From positions 23,462,557-23,526,556 of the forward strand of contig CM039511.1 in NCBI GenBank assembly GCA_022432975.1: DNA of 64,000 nt, written 5' to 3'. This document shows, piece by piece, positions 32,867 to 44,655 of this stretch; the stretch's first letter is position 1, and each line of letters opens with the position of its first letter. The stretch is from Begonia masoniana (taxonomy: Eukaryota > Streptophyta > Magnoliopsida > Cucurbitales > Begoniaceae). Both the position numbers and the translations under genes were made by a program. Below the pieces are notes generated by a model. It saw only the letters and a program-made list of their open reading frames with translations. It made no database searches and was not told the origin of the DNA.

Positions 32867-33533
32867 CGGGATCTGTGGAGCCCAACTCCATGCCTTATGG
32901 GTCTTCTTTTGCCAATTTTCTAGGGCCCACTTCCATGCTACAAAGCTCTTTATTTTTATAGTCTTTTGTTTTTGTTGTGATGGCTCTTTTTCTCAGGCTT
33001 CCAAGACTAAACCATGTGAAGCTTTGTTCGTTGAACCTCCTTTATCTTCTGATAGATCATGGTCTTTGACAATGAGATTTATCACTCCTCGGTTCACATC
33101 ATTTCACTTCAAACGATTTGTTCCAAAAGAACTGAACGTGGTCTCAACTTGGATCACATCATAAACCAAGTCATGTGGATCTTTATCTCTTTCCAACCTA
33201 CGTGAATCTTTATCTCTTTGTAGTTTGTGTGGATCTTTACCCTTTTGTCTCAAATCCATGGGGATCTGTGGAGCCCAACTCCATGCCTTATGAGTCTTCT
33301 TTTGCCAATTTTCTGGGGCCCACTTCCATGCTACAAAGCTCTTTATTTTTATAGTCTTTTGTTTTTGTTATGATGGCTCTTTTCCTCAGGCTTCCAAGAC
33401 TAAACCATGTGAAGCTTTGTTCGTTGGACCTCCTTTATCTTCTGATAGATCATGGTCTTTGACAATGAGATTTATCACTCCTCGGTTCACATCACTTCAC
33501 TTCAAACAATTTGTTCCAAAAGAACTGAACGTA
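32748..33533 (+). repeat. 393-bp tandem duplication
   Basis: The segment 32,748-33,140 (from GTCTCAACTTGGATCACATC to AAAGAACTGAACGTG) is repeated at 33,141-33,533 with only a handful of substitutions (for example GTTGTGATGG versus GTTATGATGG). High identity points to a recent duplication. Confidence 0.92.
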
Positions 33534-35675
33534 TTAAGTAAATGAGGTTAACTATTACATGACTTGTGGTTAGAACCTAAGTTATCCATTTCACCTTCAA
33601 GGTTTTAACTTGAAGTGATGAGAACGGCGTGTATTGAAGGCCCAATAAGCTTCATGGATGTGTAATTAAGACATAGTAATGCGTTTGATGAAGTATAAGA
33701 ACTTACTAAATTACACATAGTACATGGACAACTCGGTTATTGGGAATAAATGAAGACTTCACTTTGAAGTGATCATATGCAAACTTAATTTGCTTGATAC
33801 AAATCAAGCAACCTTGGAATTTTTGTGATCATATACATAACTTTAATAAATTTATGCATTAAGTTGAACGCGTCCAACAAATCTTTTCTTGACCTAATTA
33901 TCTTTTCTGCAGTTAATGGTGCTCTCCAACTTCCAAGGTTGTGTTGTTTGATTAAATGCTTAAGACCTATCTTAAATTAAGTATTATGTGTTTGTGTTTA
34001 ATATTTAGTATTATTTTGTTGTGTCTTTTGATCTATATTTTCGATTATCGGAATTATGTTTAGGTTGTTTAAAAAGCATGAGTTATATCACTTAAGCGTG
34101 ATTCTGTTTGTTGCTTAAAATCAATAATTTTGTTGTTGTGATGTTCTGATCATTGGTGATCTGTTAATTTATTGTTGCTGTGTTTTCGCACTTTATTGAT
34201 AAATTATCACCACAACCATTATATGAATTTGTTTGAACGTATGCATTAAAGTTTAACATCTTGAATCAAGTCTTAGCTTGCTGTTCTTATTGGATAAAGA
34301 TGTTACAAATCTGTTTTGTTGAAAATTGAGAAAAGAGCATGTTTAAATCAATTTTTATCATGTTTGATTATGCTTCTCTCCTGAAAATGATAGCATGTAT
34401 CAACATCTTATTAGATGATTAATTTAACCAGGAAGAACTCCTTTGATAGCATGATATCCTGTTGAGATTTTCAAAATATTTTGCTGTGATTTTTCATGTT
34501 TTGTTTAATATGCTAAACCGTTTTCTTCAAAATGAATGTGTGCTGAATTTTCTGCTGTTGTTTATGCTTGTGTTGATAATCACTTTTACAGCACTAATCT
34601 TCAACCTGCACTGAACTTTAAGGAATAAAATAACCCACATTTTGCAGCTCGTTACCTAATGTGCTAATGCATATTTTTCTTGCTGATTGATGTTATTCAA
34701 ACTGATAACATCTTCCTGTTTTAGTTCTTAAATTATCTAGACTGTTGCACGTTTAGGTAATTTGTTTTCTGGTTTATGTTTCCGAATTGTGGTTGCATAA
34801 CTTCCTGCCTACAGTGAATTTGAACCTCAAATTTTAACCTGTCTTGAATTGTATGCTGATTTCTTGGTTTTGCACACTGATTTTTTTTTTTTTATGCTTG
34901 TTCAATTCTGCTTTGTGATTTTTCTTTTTCTGATTAGTGGCAATCACCAAAGGTAAAATTTCATCTTTAATGGACAGTATTTGGTAGCATTTTGGTGATC
35001 TTAATGTGTTGAATCATGATAGTTTACTACTTGATGAAATTGCTGAATCTGGGTTGCTAAATTTCATTGTTTTGAAGTTTAAATTCTGCTTATTAATCGC
35101 TATTAAAACATAGCATGGAAACTGTTCTGTTTTCTAGTTGTGGGTTAATTTATTGCATTAATTATTTGCTTTGATGAGAGTCTTTGGAACTTGAAAGTAA
35201 ATTTTACTGCTACTGTTTTCTATATTATTACTGCTTTGTTATCTACTCTGTCTTTATAGAATTTCGTTGCGAATATTTGTTTACTAGATTGTGTTTAGGC
35301 AGCATATTTCTTGTGAAATCAAAGCATGACTCCTAACATTTTTCAATGGTATGTTTTTGGTTCCTCTTAACTGAATAAGAATTGTGCATGTTTGCTCATT
35401 GTTGTTTTAAATTGTTGATTCTATTTATTAGGCTGCATGCCCCTTAGCATTAACCGAACATTTAGTCCTTCCTTGACAAAATTATTATGTTTTGGTTATC
35501 TAAGTTAATTTTCTTGCAGTTTTTGTTATTTATTTCTTCCACTATCCAAGTTTTGCATCTATCTTTTTGCTATGATTTAATGGTAATATTATGAGATTGT
35601 GAAAATAATTTGAGTTAAAGCAAATTGGATCTCCCTCTTAGAAAAGGGGAAGCATAATTCAAAGCAGAAAAGACC
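33534..35675 (+). mobile_element. Non-coding T-rich interior of an H-like element
   Basis: No gene is seen. The sequence is T-rich with many TTCTGTTTT, GCATGTTTAGG and GAATTTGCTG phrases, the same texture as the interior of H2 (44.6-48.8 kb). It ends at a polypurine tract of the same kind (35,705-35,715). It is probably the 3' half of another non-autonomous element of the H family. Confidence 0.5.
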
Positions 35676-35827
35676 TTCGATTTGAGGTAAAATCCTCTTT
35701 CCAACCGGGAGAGGATGATGTGTCACGGGTCTATCCCTCACCAAATACGGAATGAATTAAATCTAACGTATTTCCAAGTTTATGTTTAGTAGGGAAATCA
35801 TATGACGGAGGCAACATCAACAATAAC
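35676..35827 (+). mobile_element. Polypurine tract and start of an H-like LTR
   Basis: GATTTGAGGTAAAATCCTC and then CCGGGAGAGGA precede TGATGTGTCACGGG at 35,716. The same order (GATTTGAGG.C.AATCCTCAAGAA, purine run, TGATRTG) occurs at 38,452-38,490 and at 48,793-48,832. The stretch is cut by LTR P after the target sequence ATAAC (35,823-35,827). Confidence 0.6.
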
Positions 35828-36069
35828 TGTAACGACCCTAATACTGTACCCGTTTTTCCCGTATAATTTTTTTTTTCATTTTATACTTTTTACTTTTCTA
35901 TGCTTTAAATAAAACTTAATGTGGAATCTAAACCGAAGTTGAAATCGGAATTAAAACTGAACTTTAAAAGCATTTAAAACAAAACCTTTAATAAATAATT
36001 AAAACTAAAACATTTAATAAAACTTTTATAAACAATAAAAGAAGGGAGGGCAGAATCGGAATTCTGCCC

Positions 36070-36340
36070 TCAAAATGCAGCAGCGACCTGGCGCTGCCAA
36101 TTGCAGCGCACGGTCGCCGTGTGCGCTGCGTGATGCAGCGCACGATCGCTGCAAATGCAGCGATCAGGCGCTGCATGCGCTGCACAATGCAGCGCACGAT
36201 CGCTGCATTGTGCGGCGCCTGATCGCTGCACTGCAGCGATCATTTGCTGCTGCAGCGATCCCCCACGGCGCCCAGTCGCCGAGCTCTCTTTCAGCGATCG
36301 CTGGCAGCGATCAGCGCAAAGCGCTCGATCGCTGCAGCTC
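36070..36340 (-). repeat. Palindromic GCAGCGATCGCTGC array of LTR P
   Basis: About ten occurrences of GCGATC/GATCGC occur, many inside the palindrome GCAGCGATCGCTGC or TGCAGCGATC, in both orientations and alternating with GCGCTGC. The stretch is far richer in GC than its surroundings. All six frames have long open runs for this reason; none is a gene. Confidence 0.85.
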
Positions 36341-36427
36341 CTCACTTCTTCCTTACTTCGTTCTTTTCTTTTCTACACTTAGGTTCTCTGGAATCTCGAA
36401 CTCCAGAGAGCAAATCCCTCGACATCC

Positions 36428-36452
36428 CTCTCTGGAATCCGATTCCAGAGAG
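36428..36452. other. Perfect hairpin next to the palindromic array of LTR P
   Basis: CTCTCTGGAAT, loop CCG, ATTCCAGAGAG: 11-bp perfect arms. A less perfect relative (TTCTCTGGAA...CTCCAGAGAG) lies just before it. Hairpins with the same CTCTGG/CCAGAG stem occur beside the palindromic arrays of LTRs J and K, and a CCCTGGAA/TTCCAGGG relative in M. Confidence 0.75.
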
Positions 36453-38442
36453 CACTTTTCTCTTTCTTTTCTTAATCAATTTCTCACCTTTATCACAAAG
36501 GTTTACAACTTACATCAACCGACTCGCGGCGGACTTTACGAAGTCCAACTGCGTGGATAGCTCTAAAAACCGAGCTATCCGTAACAACCTACAAACAACA
36601 TTTCAAAACATTTTCATTTAACTTAAACATTTAAACCAAAGCGTTTTTACATACAATTACCAAAACGTTATCTAACCCCTATCCAGATCCAGACAACCTA
36701 CATATGTTCTATACAGTTCATCATCAATCCAAAATATCACGAAGAACCCCCAAAACCTTTACATACACCCACCACGGGTCAAAACGCGCCTCGACTGCTC
36801 AGCGCACTCCCACGGCCATCATCCATCAGCTGCTCCTACGTCAGGAGGAGGAATATCATCCTCACCTGGGTCAACGTAACCTAGAACGTCACCTACACCA
36901 TACAGACACATATGAGATATGGAAATCTCAGTAAGCTACGTAAATGCAGATGCGTGCGTGCGTATGCCATTCAGAAAACATGCAGATTTCAGATTCATAT
37001 ACAGATACAGATTCATTACATCGCAGACAGATTGTTACCGAGATATCAGCCCTATAAATGGAAAGGATACATCCCGCGGTCGGACTACCACTTTCGATTT
37101 AGAGGGGGGGGGGGGTACATGCTCACAAACCCTACAGCCATGCCTGAGCCCCATCTCGCGTAACCAGATACAGATTACGTAGATTAATTACAGATGTTCA
37201 TTTCTTTTCTTAAAACGCGTGCAGAAATTCGTTTTCATGACATTTAAAATACGTGATACATGAACAGATATAGACAGAAAGTAAACAATCAACATATATA
37301 CCATCAAGACCAAAATAGAGTAACCTATAAACAATTTAAACCTAACTACCCAACCGAAAGCGATTTAAAGCAAACAATTCCTTAGGGATCCTCGATACGA
37401 CATCGAAGTATGGTGTAGACCGATTGGTCAGAGTAAGTCACGGAGACTTACCTCGAGCGCGCTGAATCTCGAGCTTCGTCCACGAGAGTCGCTACCTAAG
37501 GAAATTTCACCAATTGACGTTAATACGAGCTTAAACTCTTAAATGTCCGAAACTAATAAAAGCCTTAACTTAGCTAATCGAAGTTTTACATAACGACTTA
37601 ATGCTCGAAAATCTTGAAATCCATATTACGAGTTATTCTCGAAAACTCGAAAACTTAACAATTTATAACTTTTTCGCAATTTGATTTCTCTTCGTCCAAT
37701 AACGTCCAATACGTTCAATCTATACTTAATCACGGCTAACCTATTAATTACGAGCCATAAATCGCGTTTCTCGTCGAAACCCTAATTGAAACCCTAACCC
37801 TAAATCGAACCGAGAACTCGAAATAAACGCTCAGAGATTGTAGGTACATACCGAGGATAGCGAGAGGATGAGAAACCGTGAAGAAATCGGAACGAACGGA
37901 GGTCGGACGGAGGTCGGAAATGGTGAAGGTCGCCGGCGGCCGAGAGAGAAGGAAGCTCTCTGTCGTGCGATCCAGAGAAGAAAAGAGAGAAAGTGAGGGA
38001 GAGAAAGAGATTTGTGTTATTTTATAAAAATTGATTTGCAAATTACCATTTTGCCCTTATTTGATTTTTATATTAGTTTCGTCCTTCGTTTCGTTAATCG
38101 TCTAACGATTCGGATACTTGAAAACTTCATATTTTGCCAATAACTCCTATTCATTACCAGGGCTTTATTAAAACTGTCCGTTCACAATTTGGACCTCATT
38201 TGCTATTTTTACGAGAACGTCTTTTACTTTATGATAATAGTAATTACTCGGAATATAGCGTCACTATTCCGAAAATTCCCAAAATTTCCTTAAAATTCTA
38301 ATTAATCGCTAGGATCGTAATGACGCTTTCTTTTCGTAAATCGGACCTGATTTGACATAATTACAAAAAATGTCATTATATAATAGAATAACAATAAAAT
38401 ATATTATATCCGAAATCCGTACAAGCCGGATATTACAATAAC

Positions 38443-38570
38443 AACCTATGGATTTGAGGACAAATCCTCAAGAACCAGGAGAGGATGATGTGCCTACGTT
38501 CCCAAACCGTCAAGCACAAACCAAGAATGATCCAAGACAAGAAACAAAAGATGGCTTGAAGGACCCATTA
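38443..38570 (+). mobile_element. Second polypurine tract and H-like LTR start
   Basis: GGATTTGAGGACAAATCCTC, AACCAGGAGAGGA and TGATGTGCCTACG (LTR start at 38,486) repeat the arrangement seen at 35,676. The following AACAAAAGATGGCTTGAAGG matches the H LTR body. It is truncated at about 38,570 by LTR O. Confidence 0.55.
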
Positions 38571-38573
38571 GCT

Positions 38574-39906
38574 GTAACAGTCAATTGTTAAATCGACCTT
38601 CTAAAGGGTGAACCACTTCCTCTAGACACTGCACATTTTACGCGGTTATAGTTTCTACGTTCTACTCGTGACAACACATGCTGAAAACATTTTCGTATAT
38701 TTTCTAAAACATGATGTATAAACTAAATATACATGAAAACATGCAACATAACCTAGCGTCTTGTGATGTTGGCCAAAAAAGGCAACACGCATGCCTACAC
38801 AACTTACTTGGCGTCCTTAGCAATTTAATCGGTTCGCTCACTTGGCCTTGCAACTGGGTAACTTATCCATAAAACGTTAACATCAACATTAGCATTCACT
38901 TTCATTAACCCTTAAACCTATTACATTAACGTAACATAATCCACTCCATACGTCTATATTAAAACTTCAAGTCCATAACTACTTTTGGAGCTCAATTCCA
39001 ACACAAACTCTAATCCAACCAACTTAACAATTCATTTAGACAATTCATCAAACACCTTAAGTGGATAAATTCATTCCCAATTTACTCACTAATCCGACAT
39101 CCGTTTTCAACAATTCAACCACCTATACGTCACCCATAACGTCTACTTTAACGTGCTATAGCTAATTCTTGAATTAAATTTAATGATTCCCCCAACTAAT
39201 CGAAACTCCTAACTAAGGCAAATTTCCTAAAACTTTGGTTTATCTCATTTGGGTATTTCATCGAGCACATTGCGCTCACATATTATCCAACAAGCCATTA
39301 ATGGCATTTATATCGTTTAACCCCCAATTTCAACCTAACTATCGATAAAAACTCTTAATCTACCATTGAAAGTAATAAGTACAGCAAACCTATCAATTTC
39401 TAACACGAACCTATAATTTCTCAAAACCCTAATAAAAAACCTAACCATTTTCAACCATAAAATCGGAAACTAAACGTCTAGGATAGTAGAGTCTTACCTA
39501 GAATGTCGAACCGTTGAAGAAAATCGGAAGAAAATGTTGGTCGTCGGAGGTGAATCGTCAGTGTGTGAAGGCTCGGCTGAGAGGAAGAAAATCGCAGGGG
39601 AGGGGGGAGGGAAAAATGTTTCTGGCGGAGGAAGAAAAAACAAGGGGGGGGGGGGGGTATTTTATAAAAATTAAAATATTATTTAACCTAATTACTATTT
39701 TGCCATTTCACTTAACTTTCTACTTAATTCGTTATTTAACCTATCGATTTCGTTTCTTCGAAATTTTCTTATTTCATCAAATATTCCAATTAATTCTTAG
39801 GGTTCTAACAAAACTTCCCGCTCATAAAATGGTTCTAAATTCCTCGGTTTCCCGTTTCCGAGCATATCGCTAAAAATTGTAGCACCAAAAAAGCTCGGGT
39901 GTTACA
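38574..39906 (-). mobile_element. Partial minus LTR O
   Basis: The right end GGGTGTTACA at 39906 is a true LTR start. On the minus strand it contains the donor-2 region (GCCAA/GTAAGTTG near 38,805) and the intron-1 and U3 blocks, with a G-run at 39,645. The left part of the LTR (acceptor 2, hypervariable block, tail) is missing, so the left junction near 38,573 is a deletion point, not an LTR end. Confidence 0.65.
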
Positions 39907-41233
39907 GCTGTTGCGCTAAAATCTGAACGTTTGAGGTAGCCGATGGACGCTGAACCGGCTGGAGAAATAGCATTGGTAGAGAACCGGTTTGGTTCAAGGT
40001 TGCTGATTGTTCTTCAAATGGGTGTGTGACGTGGCAGCTTCTAGTTTCTCCTTCAAACCATCTTTTGTTCCTTGCCTTGGCATTGTTCAATCCTATCATT
40101 CCTAAAGGCTATTACAAATATACATTCTAAAAAAATCAAGGCTAAAGTATTCCATTTAACAAGTTTTAAACGAAACTAAAGTCTCATAATTTATACAAAT
40201 TAAATATAAAGTCCGGTTACATAATTTGAAATAAAGGAAAACAAATTCCTTTTTCATTGATTCACTCTAAGCCTTGAGAGGCAATTTACCTACAACATTC
40301 TACAAGTCCATTAGATAGATAAAATAAATACATACCTTAATAATGGCATAAGATTCATGCAAGTATAATTGAACAATTTCATTTTCTAGCTATGCTAACA
40401 AATATATAGTGAACCACAAATATGAAAATTACTCTTTTAAAAACAATACTTGGTTCACCCAATTTTAAATCCATCCAAAGTGTGAGAGTTATATCAATGC
40501 TTAGCATAAAATACAATTTGATCCATACTCATGGAAAAAGTTTTCCACTAAGCTAATGGGCTAGGACATATCATCTCAATTCAAGATTAACCTAAGGCTA
40601 ATCACAGTTCATGATAAACTAGGCATGTCAACTATAAGCTCAAAGTAAAGTTTATTCTTTAAAGAAAATAACGAAAATTTATGCCAAGTTTAGCATACAA
40701 TTCAATAAGCAAACCAAAACTCAAGAAACTAGTTCATTTAAATAACAATGAGAGTTAGGATTCTTTCTAACAAGTGGCAACAACAATTTTGGATCACAAA
40801 ATTCTTCTCCTAGTTCTTTCAACAAATTTAAAGCAAGCTTAGACAAGAGATATTAAACATGATATCCAATTATAGCAAGAACATACAAGAAAATTGATCT
40901 CAAATACACAATTCATCCAATCAACCTACTATTCAACTAATTCCAAAAGAAATTCAAGTAAGGTTTCATAGGTACATATACCTTGTTGCCGAAAATTCAT
41001 CCAACCCCTTGGTTTATCCATTGCCAATCCTCATTAAAAAGTAGGAAAGCTAAACAATCCTCAAAAGATAAAAACCATATGCATATATTTTGATTTTATC
41101 TTTACTTTGGCCAACAACAATTAAACTAATTGACCAAGCACTAGACTCTAAAGTTAGACTCTAAATTTAAGTCCTAAACAAAGACAAACAAACACAACTT
41201 AAACAAGAAAACACTTAATAATATGATGCAATT
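39907..41233 (-). mobile_element. Remnant of a minus H element (LTR piece plus interior)
   Basis: 39,907-40,336 matches the H1 LTR (44,080-44,520) closely, for example GAACCGGCTGGAGAAAT and TGTGACGTGGCAGCTTCTAG. 40,337-41,233 is the reverse complement of the H2 interior (about 47,500-48,600), for example TACCTTGTTGCCGAAAATTC versus 47,745-47,765. LTR and interior are joined with the polypurine tract and LTR start missing, at an ATGTATGT-type microhomology. No coding sequence is present. Confidence 0.7.
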
Positions 41234-43633
41234 TGTGATGACCTCAATCCCGTTAGGGCCGCCACGAACTTGTCGTGACATACTCTTAACTTAACCCTCG
41301 TTCATTCACATAATTTTTTTTTTTAATTTGGGAAGTATCATAAAACATCGGGTTAAAACGTGTTTGAAAATCAAAATTTTAAAGAAAAATTTTTGGCCCA
41401 AATGACACGCGAAGCTCTAAGCACTCGGCGCGCGTGTCGCCTAATCACAGGGCGCACCGTGTGCAGTGCCTTGCCACTGCGCACGTAGGGTATACTGTCA
41501 GCGTGCGTGCGCGAGACGTGCGTCGCTCACCTGGGTGCCGCGCACCTGTCGGGCGGCGGATGCAAGAAGAGCCGATCGATCGGCGCCCCAATGGCTGATT
41601 GATCGGTTGGGTTTGGACCGATTGATCGCGTGCGCGCGCCGATTGATCGACTAACCCTCTGCCGCGCTCCAATGTTCCAGCACCAGGCGCCGATCGATTG
41701 CACCCCGATGGCCGATCGATTGGCTGGGCGCTGCGTGCCCCAGCAGCGCTCATGCGTCTGCTCCGCGCGGGGCCCCAGCGCTACCCAACGCTGCTCTTCG
41801 CGCCTCCTTTCTTTCCTTTCACCTTTTCTCCACTTTTCTTTACACCTACATTTCACCTATAAACTTACTTCAACTTATCCCCTAATATTTTCAACCCCTC
41901 GACACTATAAAACCCCAAGGACACTACTCGAAAACGTATGCAAAAACGTAAAAATTCATGAAAACGAACTGCATGGATGACTCTAAAAACCGAATATATC
42001 CATACAGGTTTAAAATCCTACAAAACAGTTCTAGTATTTTTTTGAAATCAAAACTTAACTATCTATACATCCTTCTATCAAAATACCTGCACTTTTCTAT
42101 ACACAAACATAACAAAACATATACCTACACGTACTGAGCACGGTTAAAATCGCCCTAACAATATTGCCAGGTTGCCGCCATGGTCATACTCTACCAACTC
42201 TTTCCATAAATCCTAACAAGCCCGTGTAATCTCACCGCACTGCTTTTCTTCGTCTATATCATAGAACTCAAACTATAAACCTAATGTTTAGCAAGTAATG
42301 CAAATATGAATGAAAACATTTCTATTATCATATACAGTTTCTACCGTTTACTATCACATACACATATGATCCTCTAGCTAATGGAGAGTGGATCACTTTC
42401 TTCACCTCTATACATTCCAAACATTCATTTGATTCAGATGCTACACATACTACCGGTTTATACATTACTTTACCTGAAAACATATGCGGGAAAACTGTTT
42501 CCTACATTTTCTAAAACATGATGCATGAGAAAGCTAAACATACATAAAACATACAACGTAACCTAACGTTCCGTGATGTAGGCCCGAAGGCAACACTCAT
42601 GCAGCACTACTTATCTGGCATCCTTAGCAACTTATCTCTATCCGAAATCTTAACCGTAGAACCTAAAAACCTAAACATCATAAACCTTGCATTAGCCTTC
42701 ACTCGACATAACCAAACTCTTACTTTCATAATAACTTCTCAAGTGTATTTAATCCACTACCAATATGTCAAAACATAATTCTCAAGTCTGTAACTAATTC
42801 AAAGCTCAATTCCAACGCAAACTCTAATCCAATCAATTCAACAATTCTTATAGACAATTTATCAAACACCTTTTGTGCATCAATTTACTCTATAATTTCT
42901 CACAACATTTAAGGTCAATTTCAAACTTTCATAACTTACTCAATTCATATCCATTTTCAACGATTCAAACGCCTATAGGTCACCCATAACGTCTACTTTA
43001 ACATGCCAAAACCAAGTATTGAGTTAGACCTAACGATTAAGCCCAGAAATTTGGAACTCAATATGCAATAAAACGATATCTCCAACATTAATGGGCATTC
43101 ATGATTTCTAACTTCCATCCCATTCAAAACTCAACCATTTATAATCGTAAATGCTAACAATCCATTAACAATCAACATTGATCCAAAGTTCAAAACCTTA
43201 ACTCAAAATCTTCCATCGAAAATCAACGTCCAATAGCCTAAATCAACGAAACTAACTAACCAAAGTATAAACTTACCTTTTCGATGAAAAGAGGAAGAAA
43301 AATTGGAGGTGGTGTCGCTGAAAATCGTCGGCGTGAAGGAGAGCATCGTCTGGAGAGGAGAGGTGCAGAAGGAGAAGAGAAAGAAGAATGAGGAAGGAGA
43401 GAAAAAAAAAGAAAGGTGGGGGGAGAGAGTTTGGTTGTGGGTTTAACGAAACTTCTCCGATAAGTTTCGTTATTTCGACTTAAAATCTTGTACGTTTTAA
43501 CTCTATTTTTCTTAAACTCTTAAATATTCAGCGTTCGAATTCCAATAAAATGTACATTATATTTTTAGTAAATTTCTTTTGTACAAAACAAATTTAGGGA
43601 CTGTTATACGACACCGAAATTTTTGGTGTTACA
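41234..43633 (-). mobile_element. LTR N (minus) without matching flanks
   Basis: It runs from TGTGATGACC at 41234 to GGTGTTACA at 43633, 2,400 bp. Both termini look intact, but the flanks CAATT and GAAAT do not match. The left flank is H interior and the right flank is H LTR. It contains CTGCATGGATGAC at 41,970, the GATGTAGGCCCGAAGGCAA block near 42,572 and ACTTATCTGGC (donor-2 region) near 42,610. A CGATCGAT array lies at 41,560-41,740. Its tail resembles that of LTR B (GGGCCGCCACG), so it belongs to that subfamily. Confidence 0.8.
41555..41745 (-). repeat. Palindromic GCCGATCGATCGGC array of LTR N
   Basis: GATCGATCGGCGCCCC, GATTGATCGGTTGG, CGATTGATCGCG and GGCCGATCGATTGG recur at spacings of roughly 25-50 bp. 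The local GC content is very high. Open frames on both strands (Arg/Ala-rich) are by-products. Confidence 0.8.
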
Positions 43634-44555
43634 GAAATGGCCTTGCCATTCGTTGCTTCTCCTTCAGAAGTAGCCAACGGTGAATGGATAGGAAGCCCAT
43701 GGCTGGCCCAGAAGCTACAAAGCTTTGGGTGAGAAACTCATCCTTTCCAAAGACAGTTTCACAGCACCGGGAACAGGATTTCATCCAGCTTTGCCTCACT
43801 GCCAACTCAAGAATGAGCGACAAGAGGGAAAGGAAATAAGAGCTACTCCGAGCATCCAAAACTTAGGAAGCAATTCTATGAAGCTCTCAGGCAATGAACG
43901 CCGGCTACGCACTAGAGAACCTCTTGGGTTTCTCTCGGCAGAAGAGGAAAAACTCTCTCTTTGGTTTCCAAATATTTGATTGTTAAAACTTCATACAAGA
44001 GCTACATGGACAGCTTAAATAAGCCGAGGATCGATCGGAGAAGAAGGGAAACACCAGAAGGAATGCTTCTGGAAAATAGCCGTTGCGCTGAAATCTGAAT
44101 GTTGGAGGTAGCCAATGGACGCTAAACCGGCTGGAGAAATGGTGTTGGAAGAGAACCGGTTTGGTTTAAGGTTGCTGATGGTTCTTCAAATGGATGTGTG
44201 ACGTGGCAGCTTCTAGTTCCTCCTTCAAACCATCTTTTGTTCCTTGCCTTGCATGGTTCAATCCTATCATTCCTAAAGACTATTACAAATATACATTCTA
44301 AAATAATCAAGGCTAAAGTATGCCAATTAACAAGTTTTAAATGAAACTAAAGTTTCCTAATTTATACAAATTAAATATAAAGTTCGGTTACATAATTTGA
44401 AATAAAGGAAAACGAATTCATTCTTCATTGATTCACTCCAAGCCTTGAGAGGCAATTTACCTACATCATTTCACAAGTCCATTATATAGATAAAATAGAT
44501 AAAATAAATACATACCTTGACTTGTGCTCGACGGATGGGGGTCGTGGGCATATCA
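43634..44555 (-). mobile_element. H-family LTR H1 (minus), cut by LTR N
   Basis: On the minus strand it starts TGATATGCCCACG at 44555, like the H2 3' LTR start at 48,828 (TGATATGCCCATG), and shares CCGTCGAGCACAAGTCAA and the following body. Its 3' end is missing because LTR N begins at 43633. It is inserted in the 5' LTR of H2, whose end follows at 44,556-44,640. Confidence 0.8.
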
Positions 44556-44655
44556 AGTGTTCTTTGAGCACCGATCGTTGTTGCTATTTTGAGTCTTCCG
44601 CATGCCATTTCTAACCTCATTTGCAGGTCGTAGCCTAACATTTGGTATCAGATCC
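44556..44655 (+). mobile_element. End of the H2 5' LTR and primer binding site
   Basis: GTTCTTTGAGCACCGAT...GCAGGTCGTAGCCTAACA (to 44640) matches the H2 3' LTR end at 59,970-60,050 almost base for base. TGGTATCAGATCC at 44,643-44,655 is an initiator-Met-tRNA-type primer site that departs from the usual sequence after ten bases. Confidence 0.85.

Larger units (their letters stand above)
35828..38437 (-). mobile_element. Solo LTR P (minus)
   Basis: It runs from TGTAACGACCC at 35828 to GATATTACA at 38437, 2,610 bp, flanked by a perfect duplication ATAAC (35823-35827 and 38438-38442). On the minus strand it has acceptor 1 CCTTAG, a 44-nt exon-like block (37,452-37,495), donor 2 CGAG/GTAAGT and a G-run at 37,103-37,113 (the conserved C-tract). 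CTGCGTGGAT lies at 36,549, hairpins at 36,380-36,452 and a GCAGCGATCGCTGC-type array at 36,070-36,340. No coding sequence is present. Confidence 0.9.

Noticed and set aside
36070..36621. Overlapping Ala/Arg/Ser-rich ORFs on both strands
   Set aside because: They come from the GC-rich palindromic array of LTR P; all frames are open for compositional reasons.
38571..39911. GCTGT on both sides of LTR O as a target duplication
   Set aside because: The left side of O starts in the middle of the LTR, not at a terminus, so the match is probably chance.
41445..41980. Arg/Ala-rich ORFs near 41.5-41.9 kb
   Set aside because: By-products of the CGATCGAT array of LTR N.
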